From: Pseudisothecium myosuroides
Lineage: Eukaryota; Streptophyta; Bryopsida; Hypnales; Lembophyllaceae
Reading direction: 5' to 3'
NCBI GenBank assembly: GCA_951799445.1
Contig: OX637294.1
Span: forward strand, 28,049,452 to 28,113,451
Length of the DNA stretch: 64,000 nt
Shown here: piece after piece, positions 13,499 through 24,588 of the stretch
Layout: the number at the start of each line of letters is the position of its first letter
Numbering within the stretch: the stretch's first letter is position 1
Translations under genes and position numbers: made by a program
Notes under the pieces: generated by a model
The model's database searches: none
What the model was told of the DNA's origin: nothing
Seen by the model: only the letters and a program-made list of their open reading frames with translations

Positions 13499-14742
13499 AC
13501 AAATATCTCCAAAATGTGATTGCAAGAAAGTTTGTTTAAAAACCCAATTACTTTTAAATCAACTTTGTTTTTTTCTGGTATAACTTTTAAATGAGTATTG
13601 ATAAGAATTTCAAGTTTTTATTGGAGATGTTTAGCTTTATGGTAATTGGTAACCACTACCCTATTTTCTTTAAATTAATAAAAAAATTATTTTCTATCTA
13701 AAAATTATTTTTGTTTACATGTCACAATATTAGATTTTGGATTTTTCTATATTCAAATTTTCCAAATTTAATGATCTAAAGCTGGATTTTAGATGGTTTA
13801 TTTGACTAATAGGAAAGTATATAAGATAAAACTATTCATTACCCTCGGTTTTTCAATTACATTTGTAGACCATCCCAATTTTGTGAGCCCCACTTTGGGC
13901 CGAATTCCACCCTAGTTTGAATTCAACTCCATCCAAAAAACATCTAAATCCATTTCTTTTATGACAAAATCAAAAAATCTATTGACAGAATTAGAACTTC
14001 TATAACAGCAAGGGATAATATGTCACTCTACTAATAGTGAATCTTTAGTACTTGACTTGGTGGTTATGGGTGGTTGATGAGAAGTTTATGACTCTAGTTT
14101 GTTGGCAATTTTGTAATTTTAGAGCTGAATACTTCAAAAATTCATAGAAATTACAATTTTAATCAAAAAAAATTATAATTCCACTTGGATTTGATTCCTA
14201 AAACATGCACACACCTATGAAAAATATATGCCCCTCTTGAAATTGGCCCCAACATAATCAAATTACAAATCAAGGTGGTGATAGGCAGTTCTACCTTACC
14301 TACCAAAGAAAATCTCAAATTTTTTTTTTTTGTGTCATCCACATCAACAAAGACATCACTACTATTGCTTGTAGTTTTTAAACAATGAAGATGGTTCTAA
14401 GATCAATGTTTGATAAATGAAAACAAAAATAGTATGAAAAAATGTCAAGTAGGTTTTATTTTAATTTTATATGAATCTTTAAATTTTATTGTTTCAAAAT
14501 TTATTTGGATGTAGAGAATATTAAAATCAATTAGTTTTTTTATTTTTTGTAATTTACATTACATTTTTTAATGTTTTGTGATGGAAATTGGCTTGTAAAC
14601 CACGATTGAAAGTTTATCTTATTATTACATTGATTTTTAAAAGTCAAAGTTTTGGAATGTCATAGTATTATTTATATGTTAAAATTATTTTTGAATTTTT
14701 GGTAAATCAAATTTTTTAATATTTGAATGTTGAAATTTGCAG
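13499..14742. other. AT-rich stretch, probable intron, nothing recognised
   Basis: This ends in a splice acceptor (tgaaatttgcag) directly before the first coding exon of the TET-like gene. No gene or clear repeat is seen. Confidence 0.45.
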
Positions 14743-14759
14743 GATTTAGGATCCTAAAT

Positions 14760-17700
14760 ATGGATGACTACGTTTTTCCTACACCAAAGGCACACCCTAA
14801 GCAAAAAGTAATCCGGCACCATTGCACATGTTGCAATGAGTACATGGTTGATGTACCCGAACATTGTAGAGGGAAGACTCATGTGCGCATGGCAAGCATC
14901 CATGACATTATTCCAGTTTTGCGGCGCTCCAATGTTGGTAAGTATATTTTTAACTTAATTCTTTGAACTTATAGTGTTTTATTAATTTAGTTTAATGATT
15001 TTTATTATTATTAAAATGACTAAGCACTTGTAGCATTGATGAAGTTTTTTTGGGAGGTGCATTTAAATTGCAAAAGAAATTATTATCTTTATTTAACCCC
15101 TAAAGGACCGTTGTCCTTTTGTGGGAGAAATGCTTTTTTGGGCATGTACCTACTGGCTGAAATTTTGTTGTGATTTTTTGAAAATTTTTACAAAAATAGA
15201 AAAACTAATAAGCTTTGTGGGAATATAATTTTTTTGCAATTAGTGGCCGCGAAAAAAAATTATGACCAAATAAGCTGAAAACAAGGGACGGTGGGCAGCT
15301 TGGGCAGCAAAAAAACAATAGACAAAAATTTGAATATTTTTTTTTATATATTTTTTTCTCAAAGATTATATTTTTGTCTATTTAGAAAGCTTTGATTCAT
15401 TTTATTTGGATTTCTTATGAGAAAGTTATGGGCATTCTTGTTTTTCGGGCTATTAAAGCATCTTCTTAAAAAAAATAACTTGTAGAATTCATTTTTGAAT
15501 GCAATTTTCTCAATCTTTCAATTTTTTTTATATGGTCTAATTTATATGCCAAAAGAATTTCACCATTGAGATTAGTGCATTTTGATTCCATTTAAAATAT
15601 ATTAATATTTTAGATTTTCCTTCTATTTTGTACCTACTTCTAGTTAACCATTTTTTTAAGAATGATAATTAAGTTTTTTTGAACTTTTTTTCTAGACTCT
15701 CAACTCAATTCTCCACTATAAAAATTTAAAGCTCAAATTGTTGTAGAGCAAAAATTTTAAGTTAAAAATGTCCAAAGTAAAAAAATTTCATCCCGCAGTG
15801 TGCTGAAAAATGTGTTTTTTCACCTTAAATGCAAATATCTTACAATCTATGCGGTCAAAAATTCTGAAATTTTTTTCATACACTCTCATACTAGTTAGGT
15901 GTAAGATCCTACGATTAGATGTGAAAAAAAATAATTTTCAATTTTTTTTATTCTTTGCTATAGATATGGTTGTTTTGACTATTTTTTGGCAAAAAAAAGT
16001 TCTTGGTCTTTTAGGGGTTAAATTTTTTATATATAGGAATATACTTTTTATGAATACAAAATATTATTTTGATTGTCTTTAACTCAATATTTTTTTCCTT
16101 GCAACAGATTGGAAGGACAAAACGAAGAAAAAAATTCGTTGTTTTACATGTAACTGTGATTTGCCGCTTAAGACAGAGCATCTGCAAAATCACATTGCCA
16201 AGCATGTTGTTACCATTGAAGATCGTGCCCTTCCTGCGACTTCGATATATGTAGGCCCTACACATGCTACACTATACGAGGTCACGAAGATTACACGAAC
16301 CGAGGAGTTTTGGAAGACTTACATTCCAGAAGATGAAGATCATCAACAGATTTATTCTCCGGCATCTATTCGTGACCCTTTTGGAGAGCTTGTTCATCTT
16401 GTGAATGGCATTTTTACTCCAGAGGAGCTCTCATTTTTGGCAAAGGAGGCGAAATGGCTGGAGAGGACTGCGAGACTTACGAAGAGGGGAACGCTAAAAG
16501 AGGGAAGTCGAATGGTCACTTTTGGCGTCCGTTACAAATACGGAAAACTAGCTTGGTAAGTGTTTCTTTTGTTTATGAGGTGTTTTTTATATAAATTTTT
16601 ATAATTTATAAATTATTTTATTTTATCTTATTTAACCCCTAAAAAACCATTGTGCCTTTGGGGGACAAATGCGTTTTCGGATAGGTACCTATGGGCTGAA
16701 ATTTTGGTTGTGATTTTTAAAAAAAAAATTGGGGGAGATAGAAAAATTGATAAGCTTTGTGGGAATATAATTTTTTTCACAATTGGTGCCCTGGAACAAA
16801 AGTAATGACCAAATAAGCTCAAACGAGGGGACAGGGGGCAGCCAGGGCAACAAAAAAAAATGGAGAAAAATTTGAATTTTCTTTTTTAATATTTTTTTCT
16901 CATAGATTATATTTTTGTCTATCTGGAAAGTTTTGATTCATTTCATTTAAATTTTTAATGAGAAAGTTATGGACATTCTTGTTTTTCGGGCAATTTTCGG
17001 GCAGTTTTCGAGCAGTTTCGGGCAGTTTTCGGGCAGTTTCGGGCTGTTTCGGGCAGTTTTGGGGCAGTTTTGGGGCAGTTTTGGGGCAGTTTCGGGCAGT
17101 TTCGGGCAGTTTTTCGGGCAGTTTTTTACTCTTTGTTATAGATATGGCAGTTTTGAGTGTTTTTTGGGCAGAAATAAGGCCTTGGTCCTTTAGGGGTAAA
17201 ATACATTTTTCTAATGAATTGAACTCTATGCAGGTACAAACATTCAAATCCAGAGTGTTATATCCGATCGGAGGCTTTTGCGACAATCGTGGCAAAAGGG
17301 TTAAAAAAGAATTTTCCTTCTATCTTTGAGCATTTGGAAAATGCTCGGGCCAAGGAGAATATGCAGTCGGGTGACAGCCGTATAGGAGATTCTCCATTTT
17401 CTTGTCTTGCTATGACAAAGGACTACAAAGTGAAAGCTCATTGCGACAAAAATGATTTTTCTTATGGGTTTTTTCTTTGGCTTGGTGAGAGTGGTAAGTT
17501 TTAATTTCCCATGCTTATTTTTATTTAATTGTCTTTTAATTGAATGCATTCATCATACTACTAAAATCACAAGGTCCTCTTTAATGTCACATTTTTACAT
17601 TGTGTGATATTACAGAGTCCCAATCCCTTTATAATATCACCTTTTTACACTGTGTGATATTATAAAGTTTTAACGGGCGCTGCGCCTCTGTAATATCACA

Positions 17701-18238
17701 CAGTGTAAATTTGTGATATTACAGAGGTACAGTGATATTATGAAGGTTTAAGTTTTCTTGGCTTCACACTTCATTTCACTTCCACAATTCTATGATTTTC
17801 TAAGCTTTGAGTGTTCCCAATTCTAATGTTTTGTTCTTACTATCAAATGATTTGTGACTTTGAGATTGAAGCAATTTTGGTTTTATATAATATATAAATT
17901 TCTAAAAATGTTTGTTTGAATATTGTACAGGTACTTTGCAAAATGGCAATGGCGTTCGATTTTATCTTCCAGAGTTGGGCTATTTTTTTGAGCCACAGGT
18001 TGGGGACGTTATGCTTATCAAAGCTGGCGAAATTCATCATTGTACGAGGACTACAGGAGAGGTTGGCCAACTTGGTGTAGCTCTTTGTCTGCATGCCAAT
18101 CTACTTGAGTGGTGGCAAAATATTATTAGCAATGTAGAAAAATTCAAGGAAGGCGTTGAACTAAAGGAAAAGGATTTGACTAGAGTTATCCATTGGTTGG
18201 ATAACAATCGCATCTACCAAGCATGTACTTGGGTATGA
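14760..18238 (+). CDS. TET/JBP-like dioxygenase with two zinc fingers (4 exons)
   Basis: Exons 14760-14937, 16108-16555, 17234-17493 and 17931-18238 (stop TGA) join through three GT-AG introns with matching phases into 397 codons. Exon 1 holds a Cys2His2-like finger (C-x2-C-x9-H-x5-H, from HCTCCNEY) and exon 2 another (C-x2-C-x9-H-x3-H-x3-H, from CFTCNCD). Then comes an alpha/beta region with FTPEELSFL and the segment VTFGVRYKYGKLAWYKH. Exon 3 ends with the likely iron-binding HxD (AHCDKNDFSYG). Exon 4 has the distal histidine in GDVMLIKAGEIHHCTR and then GQLGVALCLHANLLEWW. Order and spacing fit a double-stranded beta-helix Fe(II) dioxygenase of the TET/JBP group, whose members oxidise 5-methylpyrimidines in DNA. 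The fingers suggest nucleic-acid binding. The usual cosubstrate arginine after the last histidine seems to be Gln here. The start is the first ATG after the acceptor at 14742. All coding exons are intact. The family assignment is from motifs by eye; another dioxygenase family is possible. Confidence 0.7.
15093..16021 (+). mobile_element. TTAA/CCCC element, copy c (in intron 1)
   Basis: This is the clearest full copy: TTAACCCCTAAAGGACC at the left, GGTCTTTTAGGGGTTAA at the right, 929 bases including both TTAA. It sits wholly within intron 1 (14938-16107) of the TET-like gene, in the gene's sense direction. No transposase ORF is present. Confidence 0.9.
16632..17200 (+). mobile_element. TTAA/CCCC element, copy d (in intron 2)
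   Basis: The left end is TTAACCCCTAAAAAACC. The right end is CTTGGTCCTTTAGGGGTAAA, with the last TTAA mutated. The left half is close to copy c. The middle is deleted and replaced by a GGGCAGTTTTC minisatellite. It occupies most of intron 2 (16556-17233) of the TET-like gene. Confidence 0.88.
16985..17126 (+). repeat. 10-12 base minisatellite GGGCAGTTTTC
   Basis: About thirteen imperfect units, variants GGGCAGTTTC and GGGGCAGTTTT, stand where other copies of the element have one 'tttttcgggcaat' motif. This suggests expansion of that motif by slippage inside the inserted element. The open frames across it are repeat artefacts. Confidence 0.9.
17577..17745. repeat. Hairpin repeat cluster in intron 3
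   Basis: The motif TGTGATATTA[CT]A occurs four times, once inverted. Positions 17644-17662 (TTTACACTGTGTGATATTA) and about 17690-17709 are perfect reverse complements, forming a stem of about 19 base pairs around a GC-rich loop (taacgggcgctgcgc). It lies within intron 3 (17494-17930). It could be a short MITE or a hairpin RNA source; there is no evidence for expression. Confidence 0.7.
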
Positions 18239-18432
18239 TTTAGTTGCATTTGCAACATCTTTGAGTATATCTTTGAGTACATCTTTGAGTACATTTTTGA
18301 GTACATCTTTGATTTGCAATATTTTGACTGGATTTTTTTAATTAACAAGTCTAAATTGACTTATTGTATCTAAATTGAGAAAAAATGTACCAATCAATAA
18401 CAAGTTGACAAAAAAGTCCGAATTGACACATC

Positions 18433-19282
18433 TTAATCCCTAAAGTTTTTTAACTATGTTTTCACCAAAAATGCTCCAAAACTGCCATTTCTAGTACAAG
18501 TTCCAAATTCTTCAAAAATATCTTTTCTAAACATATATGACCATAGGATGTTGTAGTACTTTGGTTTGAGAATACATGAAAGAAAATTCAAAAATTTCCA
18601 TCGTATAGATTAGAAAAAATTAGCGTTTGAATTGGCAAAAGTCCTTTTTTTGGCCTTGCGGAAAACCGGGCAGCTGTGTGGCTATATGCTTGAAAATTTT
18701 CAGATTATTTGGAATTGTATAACATATAGGAAAAAAATAGTTAGTACAAAAAAATAGAGAATGGTTCAAAACATTAAATTGTTAAGAAGTTAATTATGGA
18801 ATTAAAAAATGTCAATTTCAATGGTTGCCATGTTGTAATACACAATGTACATACTACAATTTTTATTTTTTTTGAAAAATATTGAAAATTGAGTGAAATA
18901 AACAACTTCAAAGTTTATTTTAGAGTAGACAATCCATAATTGCTTGCAAACTGAAAATCTTCATAACGTTTGACTCATTGATCAAAATGAAATGATTCAA
19001 AGCTTTCCACGTATACATAAAATCTAATAAACCAATTTCAATTTTTTATTTTTCAATTTTTTATTTTTTTTTCTGATCTGTCCAAACTGCCCGAATTGAG
19101 AAACAAACAACATATCAGGCCATAACTTCTGACTCGCATTTTCAAATGTCATGAAATTTAGTGTGTATGAAAAATATTCCTTGTCCCCACCTTCTATCCA
19201 AAATAAGCAAATTTCTAATCACTCGTACTTGCCCAAAATTTCTATGTTGCCCAAAAATGCATGTTGGTCCTTTAGGGATTAA
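18433..19282 (-). mobile_element. TTAA/CCCC element, copy e
   Basis: The ends are TTAATCCCTAAAG and GGTCCTTTAGGGATTAA. The interior is the reverse complement of 3056-3647 over most of that piece. It lies 195 bases past the stop codon of the TET-like gene. Confidence 0.85.
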
Positions 19283-20395
19283 TAAAAAAAATGCACAAAT
19301 AGTTATGTCCAAATTGATAGAGAATGTTAAAATTAATAGTAATTACTTCTCCTTGAAAAACTAGAAATAACTAAAGCTTTGTCAAACTCTTTGTAGAGTG
19401 CATTTGCATTAGGAACCTCCATACCCAAAATACATTTGTAAATTCTAAGAGTATTTATTATTTCTATACATTAAATTCTTAAGGTAGCTAATGTCTCTTA
19501 TCTAATTAAAAAAATCCATCACAAACTGCTAATATTACATGTTAGAAGTCAAAATTGCTTCAAAAATTTAGTATAAAAAAAATGCTTATATTTCAAATTA
19601 ATACTTATTTTTAAGAAATTCAAGCACTAAGCCCTTAGTGAACTTTGGAAAGTACACCTTCCTAAAGTTAAAAAAAAATATTTCCCAATAATAAGATCAT
19701 GATGCTTGGATTTTCAATAAAAAATTATATTCAATTCTTCCCAAATGGTTAGGTTTCATCTTTCAAACATCTTATAGAAAATCCTTAGATTCTACAATTT
19801 GTTGCTTTCTAGAATATATTGAAGAAAAAGTTGGGGTATATATAAAAATTCTCAAAAGAAATTTATATTTATACTTAAAAAAATAGTAAGTAGAACGAGA
19901 TAGGGTTTGCTTCAAAACACTATATTATTAGGAATTTAGATATGGAACTGAAAAATTTAAACTCTAATGGATGTAATGTTGTATTAACCAATTTACATCT
20001 TTTCCATACTTTTGAATTTCTTTCTAGAATATTGGAATTTGAGTGACATGCAGTTCTTTAAATAAGTAGTGTGTGCATCTATGTATATATATCTCTATAT
20101 CTGTGTGTGTGTGTGTGTATGGGTACATGTATGTGGGTATATATGTCTGTGTTAATGTAGAACAAACTTTTTATCTAAGAAGAAAGTGAAATTTTTGAAT
20201 TGCCTATGATTTAGAATCAAAGAGTAAGTGAAGTTGTTTCTTGAAGTTTTGACATTAATTATTCACATAAATGAGAAGCTAAATGATCAAAACAACACTT
20301 CAAAGGACTTTAATCATGATAAAAAATAAATATGACCATTGGAACAATTAGAAATTATTAATCACAAAGTTCTTAATGTGTTTTAAGATTGAGTG
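19283..20395. other. AT-rich intergenic stretch, no gene
   Basis: It contains a partly TTAA-element-like segment at about 19860-20060 and a (TG)n run at 20102-20118. Nothing coding is recognised. Confidence 0.45.
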
Positions 20396-20440
20396 CACTA
20401 CAAGAGAAAGGGGTGTATTTAGGATAATAGATTAGTATGA
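20396..20440 (+). mobile_element. CACTA-like left terminus
   Basis: CACTACAAGAGAAAGGGG matches the typical CACTACAAGAAAA start of plant CACTA (En/Spm) elements. A possible opposite end, TTTTCTAGTAGTG, lies at 23769-23781, but the three flanking bases do not match (gtg against tta), so pairing is doubtful. Confidence 0.4.
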
Positions 20441-20819
20441 GATTGCTGAAATTTGTTTCAATGTTCCTGATAGGTCACGTTGAATATAGAAAATGAATAA
20501 AGTGAAGTATTGAAATACTTATCGGTCGTCACTTCTTTAACGGTCGGCTGCTCTGCTAACTACCCAGCGCACACGCCAGTTTAACGCCACGCCATCCGCC
20601 ATCCACCTGGCCAAGTGGCAAATTGCCACAGGCTGATCCCAAATTTCCTAGCGGTTGGCATTGGTTGAGGAGCTCCCCCACACACTTGAGCTTATCCCAC
20701 TGCCCCACGCCATGGAAAAAAACACAGATGCGCTGAAAATAATTTTAAAAACATACTAGTGTGCCGTTGCTACAACCAAAATATAAGCAATAGAACTTTT
20801 TTAATTTGAAATTTGAAAA

Positions 20820-21245
20820 TAAATGTGTAATGCACAAAGGAGTGCAAGGGTTTTATTGCAGGGTGAGTTTGCATACGAATAGAATAGAATATGAATAGAA
20901 AGCTTTATGTACAAAGGAATGCAAGTTTGTGGCGTTTGGACATGCAATGTAAAAATAATGTTTTTCTAAAATAGAAGATAATTTTACTTTGATTTTTTAA
21001 TTTACAAAAATACATAATTTTCACACTGTAGGTCCAAACGCCACAAAAACTTGCACAAATAGAAAGCTCTATGCATGAAATAGTGCAAGGGCGTTACGAC
21101 ATGTGATGTGAAAGTTATGTTCATTACAAGATAAAAGATAATTTAATTCAGTTTTTTATTTAAAAAAATTCTATAACTTTCACTCCTTAGGTCCAAACGC
21201 CAAAAATTGATGCAAATTAAAAAACTCTAGGTATGAAGAAATGCA
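20820..21245 (+). repeat. Tandem repeat, unit about 160 bases
   Basis: Successive starts near 20895, 21055 and 21211 share 'aatagaaagctctatg', 'gtgcaaggg' and 'ggtccaaacgcca', plus a truncated leading copy near 20820. Within a unit, 'tggcgtttgga' and 'tccaaacgcca' are inverted, so each junction can form a hairpin. Confidence 0.65.
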
Positions 21246-21348
21246 AAAGGCTTTGCTTCATGGCATTTTTTTAACATGTCCGCACTGGTTCCATTTATTG
21301 GTGCAATCTTCATTGCTTGATGGATACCTCATTTGCATTTATATTTCA

Positions 21349-22190
21349 TTAATCCCTAAAGGCCCCAAGTCCCCTCCGGGGACACTTGGGATTTCGGGCA
21401 GGCTTGTGCGACCTAAAATTTCGACCTGTTTGTTTAAAACTTTTTTTGAAGATAGGTGCCCAAAGATTTTTAGCTTTCCAGAAATATAATTTTTTTTTCA
21501 ATCGGTGCCCGGGAAAAAAAGTTATGCTGCCCAAAGTCAAAAAAGCCGTTCGTCGGGCAGAAAAAAAAAACTTAAAAAAATTGAATTTTTTTTTTTGATT
21601 TTTTTTCTCAAAGATCATACTTTTGTCTATATTTGAAGCTTTGATTCATTCTAATTGGACCCAAAATGAGAAAGTTATGGACAATCTTGTTTTTCGGGCA
21701 ATCTAAGCGTCTTCTTCAAAAAAAAAACTTATAAAATTCATTTTTGAATGCAATTTTCGAAATTTTTCAAATTTTTTTTTGAAAAGGTTAAGTTTGTTTG
21801 CAAGAACAATCCCAAAATTGGGATTATGGTTTTTTAATTCCATCTAAGAGCTATTGAAGATTTAGTGTTTTGTTCAATTTTGGACCTACTTCTACTTAAC
21901 AATTTTCTTATATGTGAAAATCAAGTTTTGACATTCTGAAATCTTTTTCCCCGGCTCTCAACTCAAATGCTCAACATAAAAAATTTTAACTTTATGGTGT
22001 GTAGTGCAAAAAAAATCCACAAATGGCCGTCAAAGTCATCTGAAATTGCAATCCAGAGTTGTGAAGTATAAGATCCTATGGTTAGATTCAAAAACAATTT
22101 TTTTTTTTTGGTTTAGGGAGTGATTGCAGCAGAAATGGCAGTTTTAAGTGTTTTCGGAGCCAGAAAATGCCTTGGGCCTTTAGGGGTTAA
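21349..22190 (+). mobile_element. TTAA/CCCC element, copy f
   Basis: TTAATCCCTAAAGGCCCC at the left and GGGCCTTTAGGGGTTAA at the right, so its inner terminal inverted repeat carries GGCCC rather than GGACC. The interior shares 'gagaaagttatggacaatc' and 'gcagaaatggcagttttaa'. Confidence 0.88.
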
Positions 22191-24588
22191 TAAGCAAAAT
22201 TAAGCAAAATTCACAATATGGTCAAATTGACCTCATTAGCTAGGGGTCCATTAAAAAATATACTTTAAGACTTTAAAACAAATTCAAAAATGTATTGAAT
22301 GCAAAAGTCAATTTCAATTCTATCTTCATTTGCAAGTATTAGGTATTGTCTTGCAATTTTAAAAGAAGGAATTTCCTTGATAATGGAAATTCCAATGAAT
22401 TAAACAAGAAGCCTCAACATTTGACCACTTTATCAAAAAAAAATTAATAGTCACGATACAAAATTAAACTGAACATGGTGGATCTCACATGGGAAAAAAA
22501 ACGATCACTTATGGATTAAAAGATTATAATGTTTGATTGTGAGGGTGTTAAAATTCTGAAAGTGATTTCATGGGTGATTTTAAGTCTTCCTATCGTCTTT
22601 TGATATGCCAACTCTAAAAAATCAATACCATAAAAATTTGAACTCTAATTCTGGCATCTAAAATCTTTTTTTGAAAATATATGATTATGATTTTTTGTGT
22701 CCACAATTGTGTGCAAGGGTGTCCATTGCAAATCTTGATGTCCTAGTATTCAATTGAGCCTAAAGTATACATTACTTTGGAAAATAAATCGTATTAGAAA
22801 TTTACTTAAAAAAATTGTAGAGTAGTAGATTTTGAGAAGCCGTCAATTGATTTGGGTTATGCATAGAAAGCTCTTGAACCTCTTATTTTTTTGGTGACCA
22901 ATTTCTTCAATTTAACATGTGAAAAGAGTTTTGAAGGACTTCAAAACACTTTTACAGATTTAGGGTTTCCATTATCAAACATTATAGTCTTTAAGTCCAT
23001 AAGTGGTATTGTGGTATTTCCTTGTTTGATGAGAGTTCTCAAATAATTATGTGTCCTTTGAAATTGTATGGTTATAATTTTTTTTTTAAATTATAAAACT
23101 TATTTCAATGTTCGTTTTTTGTTGAATTTAGAACGACTTTCCTTAGTGATCAGAAAAGGCCTCCAATATTATAGAGATTAAGTAACCATTGAATTTCAAG
23201 TTCAAAAATTTGTAACTAATTCTATGAAGGTCCAAAATATATGAAACAACTTTGTGCACATGTCAATTCCATTTTACTTCCTACAAAGATGTACTAAGAA
23301 ATTGTTTCAAGGAGTCTAGCTTCCTCCAAAAGGTAATGAATTCTTAAATGGTCGCTTCAACAACTAAAGAAATTAGTCTTTAATTTGTTTCCTAACTCTT
23401 ATATGAAACAACATTGAAAAGAAACAACATTTCTGTACATCATGTACATTAGTACCTACAAGGATACCACAAAATAAATAAAAAGTAAAATTTGTCGTGC
23501 CTATCCCCACCACGCGATACAGTTTCCGGGTGAGGTTTTACCCATGTTTGATACCGTGCCACAATCTTGTTTGATACCCATGTGAAATTGATACCCTGTA
23601 AAATTAATAAAAATTAGTTCCATTTGGCAACAGACATGTAGTATCCAAATCAACATAATATGTTGCCTTTTCACCAACATTTACATAGTTGACACCAATA
23701 TGTGAAAACGGTCATTACAGTGCCCAAATGAACATAAAAGTGTTCATTTTTTGTTGATATGGACGCCATTTTCTAGTAGTGTTAGCTATAAATGTTTTGG
23801 CTCAAGAGTTTGTTGACAGTTGCTTTTGGCCTATTTTTCTTGATGGTGTTGATCTAAAATGTTGGAAATCAAAATTTTACACCTTTTCGCATATGATTCT
23901 TAAAAACTAAGAAAAAAAAATTTGAAATATTAATACCTCCCAATCCCAAAACCATCATAAGTAACAAAAATGCCAAATCAATAGGCTCTACACCTTTGAA
24001 TCTTTTACTACAGTGCTGTTGGAGATTGCTTTTCAATTGGCGGCTTCAGCCATCTTAAAAATCCATTGGTAGGGTGGTTTTGGCAGATTGAAAAAGGTCA
24101 GTGTTCAAAGTGTGCATCCCTCATGCATGTATGCATGATGCTAAGTCCTTCATTTGAAGTGTGCTGAGCAATTTGGATTTTCCTTGGAGGAAAACATAAG
24201 AATTTTTTTGGTTTTGCAAAATTCATTTTCTGCAAATCCTACATTTATATTTGCAATCAAAAATCCCAAATAATTAGTTGTAGAGAGGTCTAAAGCGTAT
24301 CCTAGACACGGCTCAAAATAGGAGTCTTTGTTCCACTTTTACCTTAGAAAACCCAGAATTTACCTTGCTAGGCCTATTTTGGATGTAAGATTATTTGGCT
24401 TGCCAATTGGCTCTTGAATATTACAATAGGGCCATGAAGTTGACTCCAATGTATGCAAAATTAGATTACAATTGAATCCACATTCAATTAGAAAAAATGT
24501 TGAATCAAACAATAATAAGTCTTTGCTTTATAAGAGCAAAAATCTCCAATGAATATCACTTATAGTAGAGTTCCTTTGTACAACTTTA
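22191..24588. other. Decayed repeats, no gene
   Basis: About 22500-23190 matches, weakly, the interior of the second TTAA family ('agattataatgtttgattg', also near 47650). A sequence at 23510-23781 ends in TTTTCTAGTAGTG, a CACTA-type right end. No ORF resembles a known protein. Confidence 0.5.

Noticed and set aside
16985..17126. CRISPR-like array
   Set aside because: Units are adjoining 10-12 bases with no spacers, inside a plant intron; it is a minisatellite.
14938..17233. Elements in introns 1 and 2 as 'introners' that created the introns
   Set aside because: Element ends lie well inside the splice sites (155 and 76 bases from the donors), so the introns are not coextensive with the elements.
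16958..17329. Overlapping ORFs of 60-130 codons on both strands
   Set aside because: They are open only because of the GGGCAGTTTTC minisatellite; they are not genes.
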